Shown piece by piece: positions 60,623 to 64,000 of a stretch of 64,000 bases of DNA. The translations under genes and the position numbers were made by a program. The notes below the pieces were generated by a model, which was not told the origin of the DNA, ran no database searches, and was given only the letters and a program-made list of their open reading frames with translations. Origin of the DNA: Aliterella atlantica CENA595 (GTDB lineage Bacteria; Cyanobacteriota; Cyanobacteriia; Cyanobacteriales; Chroococcidiopsidaceae); the NCBI RefSeq assembly GCF_000952155.1, contig NZ_JYON01000028.1, positions 1 through 64,000 of the forward strand, in the 5' to 3' direction. Position 1 is the stretch's first letter. Every line of letters begins with the position of its first letter.

Positions 60623-61630
60623 ATGACTCAAGTAGAAACATCTCAAAAGCTAATTCTACCTATTAATATTGTTGCCCTTGATGGTGGACAGCAGCAACCT
60701 AGCGATTCGGAGCGATCGCTCCCAAAACTACCAGACCTTCGCCACTGGCAAATCGAAGAGTTCCTACGGCAGACGGGCAAAGCCGATAATACGCAGCGTT
60801 CTTACAAGCGACAACTACAAAAATTTAGCACCTGGTGCAACAAATCCTGGCTAGATGTAACGCCCAGCGATATCGGCAAATATCGGCGGGAATTAAAGCA
60901 ACAGGAACTTAAGCCAGCTTCTATTAACCACGCACTGAATACGCTACGAGCATTTTATCAGTGGTTGCGTCGCAGTAATGGTTATCCAGCAGGTCAACCG
61001 TTGCCTACTGACGCAATTGGGTTAGAGAGAACTACCCAACCGCAAGACTTACATATCGATAAAGAAGACCTGGCTGATATTTGGCACGCGCTTTCTACTG
61101 ATGGCGCAACCAGGATACGCGATCGCGCAATTGTCGCATTACTTAGTCATGGACTAAGAGCTTCGGAATTATCAGTGCTGAATGTAAATAGCTGGAATGG
61201 CAAAAGGCTAACAATTCACCGCTCGAAGGGGCAGAACGTCAGTGAAATTCCTCTGAGCAAACAAGCAAGGCAACACTTAGAAGCTTATTTTGATTGGCGG
61301 CAGCAAGAAGGAGGAGCATTTATACTAATCCCTGAAGGTCCAATGTTTTTGTGTCAAGACCCGAAACATAAAGGGGAGCGATTAGGTTACAAAGGGCTGT
61401 ATCGGATGGTGAAGAAATTGGGTGCGATCTCCCAAGTCGATGACATCAGACCGCACCGCTTTAGGCACGAATTTGGTACGAGCATTACTCGCAAAGGGGT
61501 AGACCCGCTATACGGTAAGGAGCTAATGGGTATCAAAAGCGATAAAGTCTACTGCCGCTATACCCAAGGAGCGCTAAAGCAAGCGGCGGCTAAGGCTTAT
61601 CTTCAGGCGATCGGGGAGGATGAAGAATAG
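60623..61630 (+). CDS. tyrosine recombinase (XerC/D-like)
   Basis: ATG 60623 is preferred over ATG 60512, which overlaps the toxin gene. The 335-residue product has an N-terminal SAM-like core-binding domain (RHWQIEEFLRQTGKADNTQR, ASINHALNTLRAFYQWLRRS) and a catalytic domain: LLSHGLRASELSVL (Arg I), KRLTIHRSKGQNVSEIPLSK (Lys), IRPHRFRHEFGTSI (His-x-x-Arg) and YTQGALKQAAA (Tyr). GHxx-type second His is replaced by GIKSDKVYCRY. It probably resolves plasmid dimers or integrates the element, and it lies 13 bases after the toxin gene. Confidence 0.8.
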   Translation: MTQVETSQKLILPINIVALDGGQQQPSDSERSLPKLPDLRHWQIEEFLRQTGKADNTQRSYKRQLQKFSTWCNKSWLDVTPSDIGKYRRELKQQELKPASINHALNTLRAFYQWLRRSNGYPAGQPLPTDAIGLERTTQPQDLHIDKEDLADIWHALSTDGATRIRDRAIVALLSHGLRASELSVLNVNSWNGKRLTIHRSKGQNVSEIPLSKQARQHLEAYFDWRQQEGGAFILIPEGPMFLCQDPKHKGERLGYKGLYRMVKKLGAISQVDDIRPHRFRHEFGTSITRKGVDPLYGKELMGIKSDKVYCRYTQGALKQAAAKAYLQAIGEDEE

Positions 61631-61793
61631 CATTAGCTAGGAACACTCCCAGTTAGTAAAAAGTTAGGAAATAGAGATTAAGTATCATGTCGTTATCAAC
61701 ACCTAATAATGGTGGCATGGTTGAAATATCAATTAAGTAAGATAGACATGAAAAAGTGTAAGATGATAGCAGCGAAAATAAGCAAATTGTTCA

Positions 61794-61913
61794 ATGCCTA
61801 CTGCTCTACGAATCATGTTGAATGAGATAGAAGACCTAACGGGCATTGAGCCGAGAGCCGACCAAAAACCTGCACTTCAAAGTTCAAAAGGCTTGATTTC
61901 TCGTTGGAGATAA
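61794..61913 (+). CDS. possible small protein, 39 aa
   Basis: ATG 61794 to TAA 61911-61913 encodes MPTALRIMLNEIEDLTGIEP and a basic end. The frame is short, has no clear ribosome site and could be a chance frame or a truncated gene. Tentative only. Confidence 0.2.
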   Translation: MPTALRIMLNEIEDLTGIEPRADQKPALQSSKGLISRWR

Positions 61914-61995
61914 AGGATTCTTTGGGTGTGATGTAGCAAAATTTCGAAGCTGGATAGAATGAGCGTTTTTAGACTATCTTACTGGAAATTACAAA

Positions 61996-62018
61996 CATCT
62001 CGGCTCGATGCCGAGATG
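61996..62018 (+). repeat. perfect 9-bp stem hairpin
   Basis: CATCTCGGC, five-base loop, GCCGAGATG, flanked by partly complementary AAATTAC...GGTAATTT further out (61986-62041). It could be a terminator for the recombinase gene or a small REP-like element. Confidence 0.5.
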
Positions 62019-62166
62019 GCTGGTGGCTAGTCTGGTAATTTGTGCCTCAATACTCGTTCACGGTTTCACATCTGTACCCTTGACAAAGCTATACGCAAAG
62101 CGGACTCAAAACAGCAGAGTGAATTATTAATGCTCCAGTAAGCAACTTTATTCATACATAGCTAGA

Positions 62167-63216
62167 TTATGTCCGCTTTGGATATTCTGAGGAACTAGAA
62201 AAACTGGCTGTTCTAGCAGAGTAAACATCATCCCAATTCCAGCCGTGACTTTTAACTAAAGCCAGAAGCAAACGCCGCCGTTTGGAAAGGTTAGCGAGCG
62301 CATAATCGAACTCCTCATCGCTAACTGTGGGAACGCCACTAGCGCGAAGACGGTCGAGCGTTGGCATGGGTGGTGCGAATGTATCTGGCTCAATGAAATC
62401 AGAAATAAGCGTGTCCAAAAACACTAACATCGCTTGTCGAACTGCGTATAGAGTCACTGCATCGATTTGATTAGTCGGCTTGACACCATACTTCAAGAGT
62501 GTCAGAGTCTCATCCAAAACAGCAATACTTAAGGTTGCTGCTGTGTAACGACTGGCGCTATGAAAATAATGAAGTACGGGATAAGTTAGATGCCGTTGTC
62601 CGTTCAACAAGATCATCGGTGTCAGCGACAGCAAATGCTGCTCCAATAAACCAAAGTTCTTACCGTTCCAGGCTGTCAAAATGATGTCAGTGGGTGTTTT
62701 TCCTAAGCTGGAGATATAGCCTGCTAACTGGCGCTTCTGGGTTGCCGCCGATATCACTGGAACTAAATACGTAATGATCAAGGAGACTAAGAAAAATCCA
62801 CTGCCAGCAGCGATCGCGGTTGCCGCCTGCCAGACTGCACCTTGAGGTTTATAATCCCCCAATCCCAGTGTGAACAAGGTATATCCGGTAAAGTAGATTC
62901 TAGCCAACATATCTGCTGGCTTGCCACTATTAGCGTCGACTACCGCTTGCTCGTTGGCGCTAAAGATCAATGTCCAACCAACCCAAACTAAACCGATCCA
63001 GAGGACAGTAGTGCTGAGAAGAATGCCTAAACCTGTAAGTGATATCAGCTGGTGAGAGGAAGCACAACGGTAGTGACGTAGCATTGTTCTCCATATCCAA
63101 CTGGAAACTTTATTAACGAGTGGACCACCTCCATCTAACGTCAACGTGGTTAACAGCAGATCGATGAGCGTAAAACTAAGAAGCGCCAGTCCTAAAATAA
63201 CTAGAAATATCTGCAT
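62167..63216 (-). CDS. two-pore-type ion channel-like membrane protein
   Basis: The 349 residues have hydrophobic helices at about 1-22, 50-80 and 120-155, with the pore loop FTGYTLFTLGLGDYKPQG between the second and third. TLGLGDY resembles the K+ selectivity filter TVGYGD, with Leu in place of Tyr at the second Gly-x-Gly position, so selectivity may differ. The C-terminal 190 residues are cytosolic and helical, with no RCK domain recognised. The Ion_trans_2 fold is inferred from helix and filter order. It stands alone. Confidence 0.6.
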   Translation of the reverse strand: MQIFLVILGLALLSFTLIDLLLTTLTLDGGGPLVNKVSSWIWRTMLRHYRCASSHQLISLTGLGILLSTTVLWIGLVWVGWTLIFSANEQAVVDANSGKPADMLARIYFTGYTLFTLGLGDYKPQGAVWQAATAIAAGSGFFLVSLIITYLVPVISAATQKRQLAGYISSLGKTPTDIILTAWNGKNFGLLEQHLLSLTPMILLNGQRHLTYPVLHYFHSASRYTAATLSIAVLDETLTLLKYGVKPTNQIDAVTLYAVRQAMLVFLDTLISDFIEPDTFAPPMPTLDRLRASGVPTVSDEEFDYALANLSKRRRLLLALVKSHGWNWDDVYSARTASFSSSSEYPKRT

Positions 63217-64000
63217 TATCGAACTTCAAAAAGCGTAAAGCTTGGCAGCAAGAAAATTATTACTCCTGGCAACACTTTAACTAAGTAAGTATTTGTTTAT
63301 AACTATACTTTGTACAGATTTCACTTCCTCTGGAATTAGCTAAAGTCGTCACTAAAATGTTCTATTCTACATAGTTCGACGTTTTTATACCCATGCAGTT
63401 GAAGCTCCAATGACAATGATGTCACGCTTTGACACAAGAAAATCTTTTAGTTATTGAGATCGGTCATTCTTGCAGCTTCCGTATTGCCATAAGACTTATT
63501 CTGCATTTGCAGCGCTAGTAGGCAGATTTTTCTGCCATCACCTAGCATCAAAAACTAGATACTACAGCTTAATGTGGCAAGGCGGCAGCTGTTATAAGCA
63601 AAAATCATCAAAATTGGCTCAAACGCTGATTTGATCGTGGGGCAGGGATGCAGTACATTGATAAGCCCTGCTTAATCCAGGGGATTCCACCAACCCTCAG
63701 TACGCATTTATCAGGCTTTCATGCCTCTACATGGGAAAGAGTATACATTAATTCGAAGTTCATAAAGCCTGCAATCACGCTAGCTCCGTGACTACTGCAC
63801 GGTACGATAGGCGAAGTGAGGCAGCCAAACGTAAGGCGGCGATTTTGCTGCATACGCCTTATGGGCGATTGTAAGTTGCAGGTGTTAGAGATAGGGAGTA
63901 ATCGCCAACGTTGCGATATTTCCTAAACGAAACTAAGTAAATTCCATACTTCTTTGCAAGCGCTAGAAGTAGAGAGCGAGCGCTTCCTTAAAGGTGAAGA
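63217..64000 (+). other. last 780 bases, no gene recognised
   Basis: No clear open frame, RNA gene or repeat is seen. The left part is AT-rich. The right part (about 63800-63900) has short G+C-rich inverted stretches (GGCGGCGATT, GCCTTATGGGCGATT). It may hold a promoter for the channel gene and the start of whatever lies beyond the window. Confidence 0.3.

Larger units (their letters stand above)
61631..62166 (+). other. non-coding stretch after the recombinase
   Basis: Only a possible 39-residue frame (61794-61913) and a perfect hairpin (61996-62018) stand out. No attachment site could be recognised, but the place, next to a recombinase, is where one would look. Confidence 0.35.

Noticed and set aside
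63217..64000. tRNA or rRNA gene in the terminal stretch
   Set aside because: No cloverleaf arms, GGTTCGA-type T-loop or rRNA-like sequence was found there or elsewhere in the window.

Overview
The window is cyanobacterial. The HIP1 octamer GCGATCGC recurs throughout, and many products belong to families found mainly in cyanobacteria (DUF2808, long-chain flavodoxin, RppA/RppB-like two-component pair, pentapeptide-repeat protein with a GNVGGDF motif). A primase-type replication protein, a partition-like companion, ribbon-helix-helix and winged-helix small proteins, two toxin-antitoxin pairs, three tyrosine recombinases and many insertion sequences suggest a large plasmid or plasmid-like island. 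No rRNA or tRNA gene was seen.

Layout: 0-6.7 kb holds a transposase tail and a replication/partition module. 7.1-11.7 kb is a secreted polysaccharide-degradation cluster (clan GH-A-like hydrolase, heparin-lyase-like PL, discoidin plus beta-helix protein). 11.7-15.8 kb is a run of poorly known genes, including a GHKL-like protein and a YidD-domain fusion. 15.7-18.7 kb has a sterol-desaturase-family enzyme and an alkB-like gene broken by an IsrB (OMEGA, HNH-less) element with a probable omega-RNA. 18.7-24 kb is a scrapyard of topA, plasmid-gene and recD2 fragments around a possible two-repeat CRISPR array and a two-gene unit sharing a glycine-rich motif (a pentapeptide-repeat protein with a C-terminal membrane segment and its small partner). 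24-30.2 kb holds DUF4126, TenA, DinB, HU and two recombinases.

30.4-54.2 kb is a copper/heavy-metal resistance island. It includes TolC, a sensor kinase and response regulator, two DUF2808 proteins, a Cys-rich four-helix copper protein, two CopM-like DUF305 proteins, CopZ, a CopA P-type ATPase, a cupredoxin, two MerR regulators, flavodoxin, and an HlyD-RND-lipoprotein efflux operon ordered like copBAC of Synechocystis. Two recurrent promoter motifs tie it together: a direct repeat ATGAAA-N5-RTGAAA (reverse complement TTTCAT-N5-TTTCAY, CopR-box-like) and a TTGACT-N19 dyad promoter typical of MerR control. Several members are broken: a CopB-type ATPase, a second copZ, and a lipoprotein gene hit by an IS982 element that itself carries another IS.

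54.2-59.4 kb carries a duplicated, overlapping two-gene cassette of unknown function (one copy with an in-frame amber codon) and a PIN/UPF0175 pair. 59.7-63.2 kb has a ParS-like/RES toxin-antitoxin pair, a XerC/D-like recombinase and a potassium-channel-like protein. The last 780 bases show no gene. All family calls come from reading motifs by eye; no database search was run.
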